This document shows positions 20,912-51,300 of a stretch of DNA of 64,000 nt, piece by piece. Made by a program: the position numbers and the translations under genes. Each line of letters starts with the position of its first letter. The stretch's first letter is position 1. The stretch is from Podocnemis expansa (lineage: Eukaryota > Chordata > Testudines > Podocnemididae). The stretch covers positions 223,401-287,400 of the forward strand of contig ML682228.1 in NCBI GenBank assembly GCA_007922195.1, written 5' to 3'. The notes below the pieces were generated by a model. It was not told where the DNA came from. It did not search any database and saw only the letters and a program-made list of their open reading frames with translations.

Positions 20912-21069
20912 GGGGCCCGCTCTTTCCGGGGCTTTCGCCTGAGGAGGCTGCTGTGGGTTGAGTCCGCCAGGGGGTGTGGGGCGGGGTCGTGGCGTCACTT
21001 CTGTTTCCTTGGCAGCACAGGACACTGCCCCCTTGATTGCCAGCTCTCCCCTGGCCTGCTGCTCTCCCC

Positions 21070-38842
<17,773 letters not shown>

Positions 38843-39849
38843 GTTTACTGCACCTTAGATGAAGAAATATTATTAAAAGACCCGACTTGTCAGTGGAACT
38901 GTTTTTCAGCATCACACAATGGAAACTGTTAATGACTGGTTATGTTCAGTACTGGAATATAAAAGAACTGTTCATGGCTCCTTTTGTGCTGGGACTGGGC
39001 CTGCCAAGTTGATTGAGAACAGAATACTCTATTTTTAAAGTTGTTATTTACAGACCCTGAATTATCCTGGAAGGAAAAGAAACCAAACATTCCCAATACA
39101 TGTGGAAACACTAGCAAAATTTCAGCAACAATTTAAAAAAAAAAAAAAAACCTCACCTTTCTCAAATGTCACTTGTGCTGTGACACCACTTTATATTCCT
39201 GTAATTATTTCTGTCCTTATCTGTCAAAAGCAACTGTTCATCAGTGGTGCTTAATCGTTCTTCAAGGGCAGAAACAATGCTTTATTTTGTCTTTCCTAGA
39301 CTTGATTCCCCTTTACTTGAAGTGTGGTTTTTTTGGGGGTTTTTTTTGGTTTTTTTTTTTTTTAAAATAATCACTGTTCGATATGACACTCTTCAAATCC
39401 TCTCTAAAAATGAAGGGCCCATGCCCCATAGGTCCTGAACACTTGGAACTTCACAGGATTTATGAGTGTGCAGCAAGTGTGAAATGTGAATACCTGTGGC
39501 TTTTCAAAATTGGGTCTGTTTGGTAACTGTACTTGTTTGATTTTCCTAGGTAACCAGAGTTGTCATCCTTTACTTTTACTCTGTTTTTGTAGACTATTCT
39601 GCCAGAGGGTGCTCTTCCTCTGTGACGTTTTTTGACTTGTGTGCTGTGTGTTGTTTTGCACAGCATACCTGTTGTTTATGCTTGTTCTTTTGTAAAATAA
39701 TAAAACAAATGTACTGTTTTTTCTCTTTATGGTGAGAGTAATAATTTTACTGGAAGCTGTTTTAGCATTGGCACACAGTTTCTAAAGACATTTGACAGTC
39801 TTTATAAGAAGTTTCAATAAAATTATTGTAGGTGATGTTAAAAAATAAA
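38843..39849 (+). other. PCID2: PCID2 3' UTR and downstream
   Basis: Non-coding sequence after the stop with a T-rich tract at about 39329-39363 and polyadenylation signals at 39699, 39816 and 39844. The transcript end is not fixed by sequence. Confidence 0.6.
39699..39704 (+). terminator. PCID2: Likely PCID2 polyadenylation signal
   Basis: AATAAA about 860 nt after the stop codon, followed by T-rich sequence. Further AATAAA at 39816-39821 and 39844-39849 could be alternatives. Confidence 0.55.
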
Positions 39850-41872
39850 CTAACACAGCTATGAGGTAAGAAGTTTCCTAGATTCATAGTATTTTAAGGA
39901 GCTGTTTGTGCTGCTTTCATTGTTCTGTTAACTTCTGACTTTTGTTCCGTACACTAGAACTTAAATGGTTGCTTTGCCGTTAGCACACAACAGACTGTAG
40001 TAGTGCTTAAGACCAATACTTTTGATTTCTGTGCTGTTTGCTTCTAATGGTGTTCAAATGATTTAGTTTTGACATGTGACAACATTCATCTTGAATTAGG
40101 TTCTGTTGAAAATGATTTTGCTGAGTTGAAAAGTAAATTGACTGACTGTAGTCCTAGAGGAGTATATTTCATCATCAGTTCAAGTATGAAGTCACTTCTT
40201 CCACTTCCACAACCTTTCCCTGCTGCTAGAGTCTCTTACAGTGGCAGGGAAGGTTATAGCAGTGGGAACCCTACTTTGCTTGGGTGTGTAGAGAGGTTTT
40301 TAGGATATGCACCCCAGAATCCTGGCTTGCTTTTTAATCTGCTTGCCTAAGCCATGCCTCATCTGCACTATTTATACCTGTGCTAGTGGGGTATGGAGTG
40401 TCTGTACTCCATATACTCCACAGTAAGTGTAGACCTACCTTAAATAATTTTGATAGTAGTGTGGCTTCATAGATCCACCTTTTTGAAAGAGCCCTGCCAA
40501 GAGTGGTGGTGAAGTGTCATGTGCATGTTGTACCAGTATGAAAAGTAGATAATCAAAACATGCAGTACTGGGAAAAGGATCTGAGGATTTTTGGTTTTTG
40601 AAGTACATTCCTGTTGACTTCAGTGGTGTAGGATCAGTGAGGAAAACAGATGTGCTTTGTTGCAAATGTCCCTCTTCTGTAGTGTAGCTGGTGATCACGA
40701 CTCCTGTTTGGCTAAGAATAGCAGGTAACCTATTCCTTTGGTAACCCCATCTCCTTTAGCCTCTACCTGAGTCCACTTGTCTCTTCCACCTGTTTGTCTT
40801 GGCTTTAGCTTGCCAGTTTTCTGGGACGGGGATCAGCATTTACTCCATATAGTGCCTAGCACAGTAGGTCTTCAGCCTCACTGGACAGCTCTAGGCCCTG
40901 TCATGTTGTATGTAGAACTGATCGTAAACTTAGGTATAACAAACTTTTTTCTGTTAGAGGACACTCTTTGATCAAAATCATATTTCACAAGCATAATTCC
41001 ATTTGAATGACATTTCTCATCAAAGTTCCCAAAGCATTTGAATCAAAATGGAGAACTTCGTTTCAACTACCTTATTCAGCATTTTCCAACTTGACCATAC
41101 CTGTTCAACAGCAAGAATTTAGAAACAGTACACTAGAGTGAGCCATTCTGTTACAAAGATTATTTTACAAAGCATACAATGAAGCATCAGCAATAATTAA
41201 AACTAAATTACATTTGTCAAATGAACCAAGTACATAGCAGTGATGCATTAACTGCTTTTTGTTTCATTTGTAGGGGGGGAGGGCGGTCCATGTGGGAGAT
41301 TGTAACATGAGAAGTCACTTCACTTGTGTCTGACGTAGACTTTTCTTGTTCTAGGTTTTGATTCAGCAAATCATTACTCAAGCAATCCTAGCAAAGTCAA
41401 AGTCAGGAGTGTGGGTTGCTTTACAATTACTTCCTTGAATAAAATTTTGTAGGATTTGGCCTTTATAGCAGAGTGAATGTTATAGTCCTGTGCAAAACAA
41501 TAGTTGCACTGCCCTCTAGCAAAATGGGGCATCTGAGTTCATAGGGAAAGTGATTACTTTTTAATACATAAAATCATGATCAACTGAAATGAACAGTGCT
41601 GTACAAATACAAGCTCAATTATTTTTAAAGTGAAGTAGGTACATGTCTAGTACATTACAACAGTCATCAATACTGTCAGAGTGGGGAAAGAGGAGAGACT
41701 GGACAATATTGGGCCTTGTTTTTGTGAGATGAATTGCAGGCCAATATTTATGGGACTAACATTACAACATTAATAGCTACTACACATGCTGACCTTGCCA
41801 ATACCAGTTCAACTGCTGCATCCCAATTGTCTTTCTAATTGCAGTTAGAAATTTGACGTTGGAGACTTTTTT
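39850..41872. other. Intergenic space between convergent PCID2 and PROZ
   Basis: AT-rich, with no recognised exon or repeat. It should contain the PROZ polyadenylation site. No unambiguous minus-strand AATAAA appears close to the stop other than the one overlapping it; an ATTAAA-type word (TTTAAT on the plus strand) is at about 41562. Confidence 0.5.
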
Positions 41873-42390
41873 TTATTCAGTTTTTTGTTTGAACCACATC
41901 ATGTATCTTGAAATCTTTGTAAAAATAAATGTTTCCCAGTTAGTTACATCAGTCGGCCAAGCTCCAAAAATACCTGTCAGAAACCATGTGCCTTTGTAGT
42001 CACTGGCAATAAAATTTCCCCCAGCCAGCTGCCCATCCACAGGTTCTGAGTGACGTCCACAATACTCCCTGTTCGTGAGACTTGTATTGAGTATTAGTTC
42101 ACATTCCTCCTCAGGAAGGTAGGAAACCTGTAATTCAACTGGTGGACCTTGCACCTCACTTCCTTCCAGCTTCCAGCCACAGACAGTGCCTACCAGCTGT
42201 GGAATTAAAACATGTTCTGCAAAATCTTTGTCAGGAAGACATACGGGATGCTGGCGGTCACTGCACTCAATGTGCTCTTGGAGTTGTAGCAATGCGATGT
42301 TGTTCTCACCAGTAGCTTCATCGTACCGCATATGTATGTGTTTCTCTTTCACATCTGTTACTTCTCCGGCTCCACGCATCCTGTTATTCC
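41873..42390 (-). CDS. PROZ: PROZ exon 8: rest of pseudoprotease and stop
   Basis: [10 protein letters not shown] has Asn where the catalytic Asp is expected, in codon [19 protein letters not shown] is the protein Z signature region. [11 protein letters not shown] occupies the active-site serine loop with no [17 protein letters not shown] ends the protein. AATAAA overlaps the stop codon (GAATAAA). Confidence 0.96.
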
Positions 42391-45300
42391 CTGTGAAGTT
42401 ATGAGATGTTCACTGCTCTTAGAAACAATTTTACCATTTGCTTGTCACAAAATATGAACCCAGATTAACTGTTAAGAGTTACAGCTGCTATTCTGTCAAC
42501 ATTTACTACCATTATGTGAAATAAGGCTATGACAAAGTAACTGTAAAGGCAGAGGTGCCAACAGTAGGTTTTGATTTTCCATCAAACAAACATGGTTATA
42601 CTAATTAAGATAACTTCAGAAGTGATTAAATAGAAGAAAATATAGTTTAGTATGACAAAGTAAAATATATAACAAAAATGGGGATGAAAGGCGGTGAACA
42701 AATGTTACCAATTGTTCCCTATAAATAAAACATGTTAAATGTGAGCTCTGTTCTAAAATGGCAGTTTTTGTACATTAACTCTTTGAAACTGCCTAAGGAG
42801 GTTGTAGAATCTCCATCACTGGAAATTTTTAAGAGCAGGATAAACACCAGTTATGGATGGTTTAAGATGGTGCTTAATCCTGCCATTAGTGGGAGTGGGG
42901 GAAGAAGGGGTTAGATTTGATGATCTCTAATTGTCCCTTCCGGATCTATGATTCTATCAAAGTACATTTTAATGTCCCAAAAATGTAGATTGACAATGGG
43001 GGGGGGAGGGCTTGATCACCTACCCATCCTAACCCTTATACCAGAATGATTGTGCAGAAGGGCACACTCAGCCGTAGTCAACACAAAGTTGCTCTTCAAC
43101 AGAACACCTCCACAGACTCCCTTGCCTTCTGAATTTAGCAACAGGACCTTTCAAACAAAAAAGAAAGTAAATTCTGATCTTCTCTTACAACTTTGCATTA
43201 TGGTAGGATAAAACCAAAATACTGAATTATTGCAAGCAGTTAAGATTTGTAATTTAATTACTTTTAAAATGAAGTATCCGCATTATGCCTTGTTAGGCTG
43301 GCTCCTGTTCATATTTAATCCATCAAAATATCCTCACTGATTTGAATGGGAGGTGGATAGGGCCTATTAGCTGCTGCTTTTGAAAAATAATCAATAGGGT
43401 TGTGGTGAAGAGAGGAGCTGAATGCTAAGTATCTAACATAGGGTATTGTGAAACTGACCATTCAGAGGGGACTCTCCTTACACAAAGTGGTGAGTCACAG
43501 GACTTTCAAATTAAATTGAAGAAATGATAGAATCTTTGTTATAGTGATACCTGATGCAATGGTAAGTTTTCTATGGTAAGAACAATTTGCACATACAATG
43601 AACGTCACCAAGGATTGGGGCTGCTAAAGCAGTAGAGCAAGGGCTTAGATGCTGCCAGTTGTAATATTTAAATGTTACTTTTTCATTTTTCAAGGAGGTT
43701 GGTGATAATTTGTAATAGTGGATTTTGCTATCTTCTGGCTGTCATCTATTTGCTTCTCCTTATCTGACTTCTTGTTTAGTTAAAGCACAAAAAAAGGCGA
43801 AGGTTTTAAGTACTCAGTAAGCGTGTTTCATCTGAGAACACAGCTTTACTACAAACTTTTCCATAATAATATTTCCAAAGATCTCTATAAATACCTGCCA
43901 AGGGAATTCTTTGTGGAAAGATGTCGTAATGTCCTTCGTCCTCATTATTTTAACTTCATCAAGTCTGCCGCATGCACACTGATCTAGCAATGGTTAAGAG
44001 AAAAAGACATGTCATAAATAATTTTTTATGGTGAAGTTTGAAAATAACCACTAGCCAACATATAAGGTAGTGTCCTCACATTAATACCTTAAGATCATTG
44101 TTTTTTCCCCTGCTAGTCCTCCTCCCCCCAATGCAGGACATGATCCTCAGGTGGTGGATCCAACCTGGATTCTCTAGGAGCTTACTAATGGCTTTGGAAG
44201 ATCAATGCTTTGTTCATGGTGGCATAGTCCCTTCCTCCATCTGGACTCAGTGAAGCCATTTTTGCATAAGCAAGGATTTTTTCATGGTCACTGGGAACAG
44301 AGTGGTAGGACTCTTCCTCTTGATACTTGGGGCTTCCCACCCTGAAAGTGGAGACAGTCAAGCTCATGCAAGCCTGTGCCCAGAGGTCGGAGGACTGGCA
44401 CACCAGTGTAGGAGAATCAGTGTTGCTTGCACTGCAGAGACAGGTGATTGATGCAGTGAGGGTTGATCTCATGGCAGCAAACATGAAACAAGACGTGGAA
44501 AATTAAAAACAATGGGCTCGATTCTCTTCTCACACGTGGTTTAAAGATGAACTCAACTGACTTCCATGAAGATACTCTTTACCTCTTTGGAGAACCTGGG
44601 CCACGAATGAATTGTAGGATGACATGAGTGTTTTCCTCTGGAGCTTGTTTGACCAAGCCTTCATTTGTTTTTCCTCTGGAAGGTTATCATGACTAAAGCC
44701 TGCAGGACACTGCCTCTTTTGCTCATTCTAATGGTCTCAGTGCAATTGTAATAGCTCTTGTTGCCATTATGCCAGCCTGCCCGCCCTGAGACTAAGCATG
44801 CTCTCTTCTGACTTTTTTTTTACACTTACCTCTTGGAATGCATGATTTTTTATCTTCCCCAAGGTCATAGCCTTTTGCACAAGAACAGTGGTAGGACTTT
44901 GATTCTGGATAGCAGAAGTGTTGACATCCCTCTCTAGTTTTGTGATTACATTCATTTTTAGCTAAAGTGAATAACAAAAAAACAAAGCACTAAGAAACAA
45001 TGAGCAATAAGCTGGGGAATTTTCTTGCATTTCATGGGCCCTGTTTTACTAAGCAATGGCATTTGTTCTCTTTCCATGCTCTTCTGAGCTGATTATTTAC
45101 ACAGCTTTTGCTACTCCCTCTTTTTAACTTGCAGGCCTGATCATGAGTGGTGTTGAACCCTGGTAATGCCCATGAAATCATTGCAAAGTGTAGCTGCTCC
45201 GTTCACCTCTGGATCAGGCTGGATGTGTTTCAAGATTACCGCTGTAGAGCGTACTAGTCAAAATAACACTGGCTCATCTCCTCATGTAAAATACCATGAC

Positions 45301-48300
45301 ATATATTTGAATTAAGTGTGTGGTGTCTTTGAAAGAAGAGAGTCATTCTTTTTATGGAGGCAGAGTTGCTTGAGGCATAAAGGACTAAAGCTGTACAATT
45401 TGTAGAGGGGGAACACTTTTTTTTGTCTCTTTCTATGCTCATGCCAAAAAAATTTAAACTTAATAGCAACCAGTGTCAAAGAGAACAGAAAATAAAAGAA
45501 GCATGTGTTCCCTCTGAAACAGTGCTAGTCTCTTCAGGTTTTCATAGCTGGACAAGCACTTGAGATTTCCTTTGGCACAAAACAATATTAAAAACAATAG
45601 GCAGATCCCCAGGCCTGGACATTTGGTACACAGTACAGCTCAGGAACGAGGAGACATCAAAGCTGGCTTTGACCTATATTTTATGGCTTGGAGAGGCTTG
45701 GAGCTGTGCAGGTCCAGCTCCCAGGGCTCAGCTACATTGTGTGAGAGGCAATGGTCTCCAGGGAACCTTTCCATGGCCAAGGACTGCCAGAGGTAAAAAT
45801 CCCTGGCCATGTCACACTAGGCCCAAAAAGACCAAGACACTTTATAAGTACCTAGTCGAAATCTGACCTTTAAAGACATATTATAGGAAGACACAGTGGC
45901 ATTCAGAGTCACTCCTTACAAATAGACTGGAGCTTTGATGTTCAAGTGTATTGTTGGGAGTTATTTGATAATATTTACATCTATCTTGTTAGGACTTAGC
46001 AATGTAGATAAACTGTCTCCCTGTCTATTGCTGCTGTTCTATTTGATTAAGAGGTCAAAAGGGAACATTAATATCTAGATGAACATTTGCTATAACAATA
46101 TAAACTGTCTGTTACCTGGGCTAATGCAGCTGATTATCTATGTGCCTAGCTGGTGAAGGTTTTACTCCAAAGGACAATATACATTACTATTTGCCACTCA
46201 AGGAGGTATCTGTGAACTGTTGGGAAAGCTTAAATGGGTGTTGCTGATTATATTGGCCAAAGAAGAACCCACTGAATAAAGATCAAGCATCAGTTTCATA
46301 AAAGACCACATGAAGAAATTATCTGTAAGTACCCATCTTGTTACAACTATAAATGAAGCTTAGAGCATAATCCTTTTATCTCCTATCTGTCCAAGCTTCT
46401 CAGGAGAAGTTCTCATAGGAGAATTAGAAGAAACTCTATAAGAGGACTGCTGAGTCTTTGTTTCTCTGAACTGGCTTTCTAACGAGTAAAGCTAAGAAGG
46501 AAAGGTCTGAAATCTATCCAGATACTGGATATTCACTGAGGAACAATAAAAGCTAAAATTCTACTGGAAACCTGACGTATATGGACCCTTCCAATCATTT
46601 GTATAAATGTGATTGCTTTACTCCTTTAACAGTTCTCTTATAGTTTGTGTCCTCTTTTCTTATAATAAACCTTTAGTTTTATTTACTAAAGGATTGGCTG
46701 ACAGCATGCTATTTGGGGCAAGATCCAACTTTATATTGATCTGGTAGCATGACTAATCCTTTGAGGTCAGGAGAACCCTTTTGGTAAAGAGCATGGAATT
46801 TTAAGGAACTTTTCTTTCCTAGACCCAGTAGCTGATTAGGAGCCAGAGACTGAAATATAGAAAAGGGGATGAGTATACTTTGTTTTAGCTTCTTGATAAC
46901 CAGTGTGGGGGATCAGAGCATTGTTTGTGGATGGTTTGGAAGTTTGATATCAGTGTCACCCATAAATGCTGGAAGAATTTGCTCTCATTTTGCAACCTGC
47001 CCTTACCTTGGCATCTTCAGGTGGCTACTCCAGGCATGGAGGGGTAACAGGCCATGTCTCTTTTTCCAGCTCCACCATGTGTCCTAGAGGGATTACATTG
47101 GCCCAAAGCATACAGAGATTCTTCCATACCAGGGCAAATCCCCAAATAACTAGTGACACTAGTTTTAAGGCTGGTGAAGTAGCAGTAAGCAGCAGACTCA
47201 AGGACCTAATCTGTTTCTAAGTACTATGACTGTTTCTATGCTTTTCCAGCTAGATTTATAGCCATTCACATCGTAAAGTAGGCCAGAAAAAACATTAAAG
47301 TTTGTTATCACATAGTTGTTGGTGTAAAGGATTTTCCATTGTTAGTGTAAAGGAATTATAAAAAGTTTTCAGCCCCAAGCAAATGCGTTTGCCTGCTTCC
47401 TCCAATTTGTTATGTAAATGAGACAGTAAATAATAGCAATTTACTATTATAATGGACGTGTTCAAGTTGTTTCTGAGGCTGTGGATGGCATTGCATCCTG
47501 CATGGCTGAGATTATGGTGTAAGGGATGTTGTTTGTCCATGATTTCACCTTTGCACGGTGGCGGAAACAATCAATGTAGAAGTCTAGTCTGTTTTTCGGA
47601 AAGGCTGAAACAACTCTAACATTATTATTAAGGAGACTGACAAAGGAGGTGCAGTCGTTGTCATGGATAAACTGGATTATGACCAGGAGGCTTATAAACA
47701 ACTCTCCAACACAACATTCTACAAACCTCTTTCCTCTGACCCCACTGAAGAATACCATAAAGAATTACACAACGCCCTACTCAAGAAACTACCTAAGGCA
47801 GCACAGGAACAAATAAAGGCAGACACACTACCAGAACCACAACCAGGAATATTCTATCTACTACCTAAAATCCATAAAAAAGGAAACTCTGGACACCCCA
47901 TCATCTCAGGCATTGGCATACGTACAGCAGGCTTATCTGGCTGTGTGGACTCCCTCCTCAGACTCTATGTTATCAATGTCCCTAGCTATCTTCAAGATAC
48001 CACAGATTTTCTGAGGAAAATCCAGTCCATCAGTGAGCTTCCTGAAAACACCATCCTGGCCACTATGGATGTAGAAGCTCTTTACACTATCATCCCACAC
48101 AAGGATGAATTACAAGCTGTTAGAAGAACCATCCCAGATGATGCCACAGCACAGCATGTGACTGAACTTTGTGCTCACCCACAAGCATATCAGGTGTGAG
48201 GACAATTTATACATCCAAGTCAGTGGCACTGCTGTGGGTACCTGCATGGCCCCATAATATACCAACATTTTTATGGGTGACTTAGAGCAATGTTTCCTCA

Positions 48301-51300
48301 AGTCTCATCCCAAAACACTTCTCCTCTACTTAAGCTATATTGATGACATCTTCATCATCTGGAGCCATGGCAGGGATGCTCTTGACGATTTCCATAGAGA
48401 TTTCAACAATTTCCACTCCACAATCAAATTGACCCTGGAACACTCCACAAAGGAGATCCACTTTCTGGACACTACAGTATAAATTAGGGAATGACACATC
48501 AACACCACTCTATACTGAAAACCTACTGATCAGTATAGTTATCTACGTCCCTCGAGCTTCCATCCTAAACACACCACATGATCCATTGTCTACAGCCAAG
48601 CCCTAAGATATAATTGCATTTGCTCTGATCCCTCAGACAGACAGACATTTTCAGGATCTCTATCAAGCTTACTTAAAACTACAGTACCCACCTGGAAAAG
48701 TAAAGAAACAGATTGACAGGGCCAGATGGGTCCCCGAAGTCGTCTACTACAGGAAAGGCTCAAAAAAGAAAACAATAGAACACCACTGGTCACCACATAC
48801 ATCCCTCAAGTCAGACCTCTACAACCGATCATTAAGGACCTCCAACCTATTTTAAAAGATGACCCCTCACTCTCTCTAGCCTTGGGAGACAGATCTCTCC
48901 TCACCTACACACAACCCCCAAACCTTAAACAGACACTCATTAGCAATTACAGACCTAACAACAGAAACATTAAAGCAGGCACATATCCCTGCAACAAACC
49001 ATGCTGCCAACTCTGTCCACATATCTGCACAAAAGACACCATCATGGGACCTAATCAAGCCAGCTAGTCCATCAAAGGGTCCTTTACCTGCTCATCCACT
49101 AATGTGATTTATGCCAGCATGTGCCAGAAATGCCCCTAAGCCTTATACATTGGACAAACAGGACAATCCCTATGCAGAAGAATAAATGCACACAAAACTG
49201 ACATCAGAAATCACAACACAAAAAAACCAGTTGCTGAGCACTTCCATCTTCGTAATCATTCCACTGATGATTTGTTAACGATGGTCATCAAGAAAATCAA
49301 TGGGACATCAAGACTTTAAAGAGAAACAGCTGAAGTCAAACTAATGTACAAATTAAATTGTGTCAAAGCAGGGCTGAATCATGACTATGGATTCTTTTCA
49401 CTTTATAACAGGTAATTTGACTTCACCTTCCCTCTGTGTGCTGTTTACTAGAGTTTGAGTCCTTACAAATGCTCTGATTTGCTGTTGCTGTATGACTTGA
49501 TCCCATGTCTTACACTCCCCTGCATTTATTTTCANNNNNNNNNNCATAGGGTTGGAAGGGACCCCACGGGGTCATCTAGTCCAACCCCCTGCCAAAAAAG
49601 CAGAACCACTCCTACTAGATTATCCCAGCCAGGGTTTTGTCCAGCTGGGCCTTGAACACCTCCAAAGACGGAGATTCCACCACCTCCCTAGCTGGCTCAT
49701 TCCAATGCTTCACTACTCGCCTAGTAAGAAAGTTTTTCCTAATATCCAGTCTGGACCTCCCCAGCTGTAACTTGAAACCATTGCTCCTCGTTCTGTCCTC
49801 TGTTACTACCGAGAACAGTCAAGTTCCATCCTCCTTGGAGCATCCCTTCAGGTAGTTGAAGGTTGCTATCAAATCCCCCCTCAGTCTTCTCTTCCGCAGA
49901 CTAAATAAGCCTAGTTCCTTCAGTCTTTCTTCACAGGGCTTGTGCTCCAGCCCTTTGATCATTTTTTTTGCCCTCCGCTGGACTCTCTCTAATTTGTCCA
50001 TGTCCTTTTTGTAGTGGGGAGCCCAAAACAGGACACAGTATTCCAGATGTGGCCTCACCAGTGCAGAATAGAGGGGAATGATCACATCCCTCGATCTGCT
50101 GGCAACACTTCTTCTGATGCAGCCCAGTATCCCATTGGCCTTTTTGGCAGAAGAGCACACTACTGACTCATATCTAGCTTCCCATCCACCATGACTCCCA
50201 GGTCCTTTTCGCCAGTGCTGCTATTTAGCTGATCACTCCTCAGCCTGTAGCAGTGCATGGGTTTTTTTTTGTCCCAAGTGCAGGATTTTGCACTTGTCCT
50301 TGTTGAACCTCATGAGATTAACTTGTAAATCTACAGTTTCCCTCTGGCAACTAGAGGGCAGTGACCTGAAGAAGTAATATTGGGATCATATTTAAGGTAG
50401 TTTTTGATTCTTCAATGCAATTTAGCATCTGGAAACAAGACGATATCACCATGTAACAAACAAACAGGTGACCTGCTGATGACACTTTGAGAATCTTTGG
50501 ACAATAAGTAGGGGCCAGGGGGCCATCCACACAAAGGCCCTGTGCCTCTGCACTGGCTCCAGGTTTTTCAATCCTGCCTCCAAAGAGGCTTCATTGATAT
50601 CAGGCTGCCCTTGCTGCCTCTGCAATCTCACCAGGATAGAAGGAAGGTGACAGGACATAGAAAAGAAATGCAACCTCATGATGCATTAGTGTTTTAGTGG
50701 ACTTACTCCAGGTTATTGACATGATGAATTCATACCCTGTCTTCCCATGTATCAGATTCTCCCTTATGAATCATAAAACAAACAACACAAACTGTCTGCA
50801 TGGTTTATGAATAGTTTCCACCTTAGGCTCTAGAGGAAATATTGCCTTACTGAGATTACAGTTGTCTCCTGAATAGCCTTCAGTGCAGCTGCAGGTATAA
50901 CTGCGAATGCTGTCTTGGCACACGCCATTATTCTGGCATGGGTTTGAGGAGCACTGTCTGCCATCTGAAAGAATGTCACAACAGTTAGAGTCATCAACAG
51001 GGACAAATAAGTATTAATTGCAGTGCTTTTTTCCCAGCATGAAAACTTTTACCAGCACATCTGTGTTAGTCACAAGCCATACCTCATCACACCTCCAACA
51101 GACCCAGATCTGCCCGTGAAGGTTTATAGTGTAGATTTGGCCTCAGACCCAGGCTCTGGTGACACCCTATTAACATCGCCCAAACTTAGGATTGTCTGAA
51201 GTGGAGAGGGGGCAAGCAGTGCTGGCCCAACTTCGCCCAGGCATATACATCCTAGGCGCTGTACTGAATACTGCCTTCACGCCCTCAGTGCCATCCCTAT

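Larger units (their letters stand above)
20580..21069 (+). promoter_or_regulatory. CpG-rich promoter region of PCID2
   Basis: CpG-dense sequence ends at the PCID2 start codon and contrasts with the AT-rich flanks. It holds an ETS-type site (CCGGAAGTG, 20656-20664), two palindromic E-box/CRE-like sites and an NRF1-type site, typical of housekeeping promoters. In other vertebrates this promoter is shared with divergent CUL4A; I found no CUL4A coding exon on the minus strand here. The transcription start is not resolved. Confidence 0.75.
47570..49534 (+). mobile_element. Penelope-like element, decayed, in PROZ intron 4
   Basis: A Penelope-type reverse transcriptase followed by a GIY-YIG endonuclease remnant, plus orientation (antisense to PROZ). 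Many stops and frame changes. Its 3' tail (CCCTGCATTTATTTTCA) is cut by a 10-N gap, beyond which CR1 sequence starts. Confidence 0.85.

Noticed and set aside
43895..43978. Alternative acceptor for PROZ exon 6 at CAG (exon starting at 43978)
   Set aside because: Gives the wrong phase with exon 5; the acceptor 5 nt upstream restores phase 1 and the DQCACG junction.
44185..44484. 99-codon minus-strand frame in PROZ intron 5
   Set aside because: No motif and no splice sites that fit PROZ phases.
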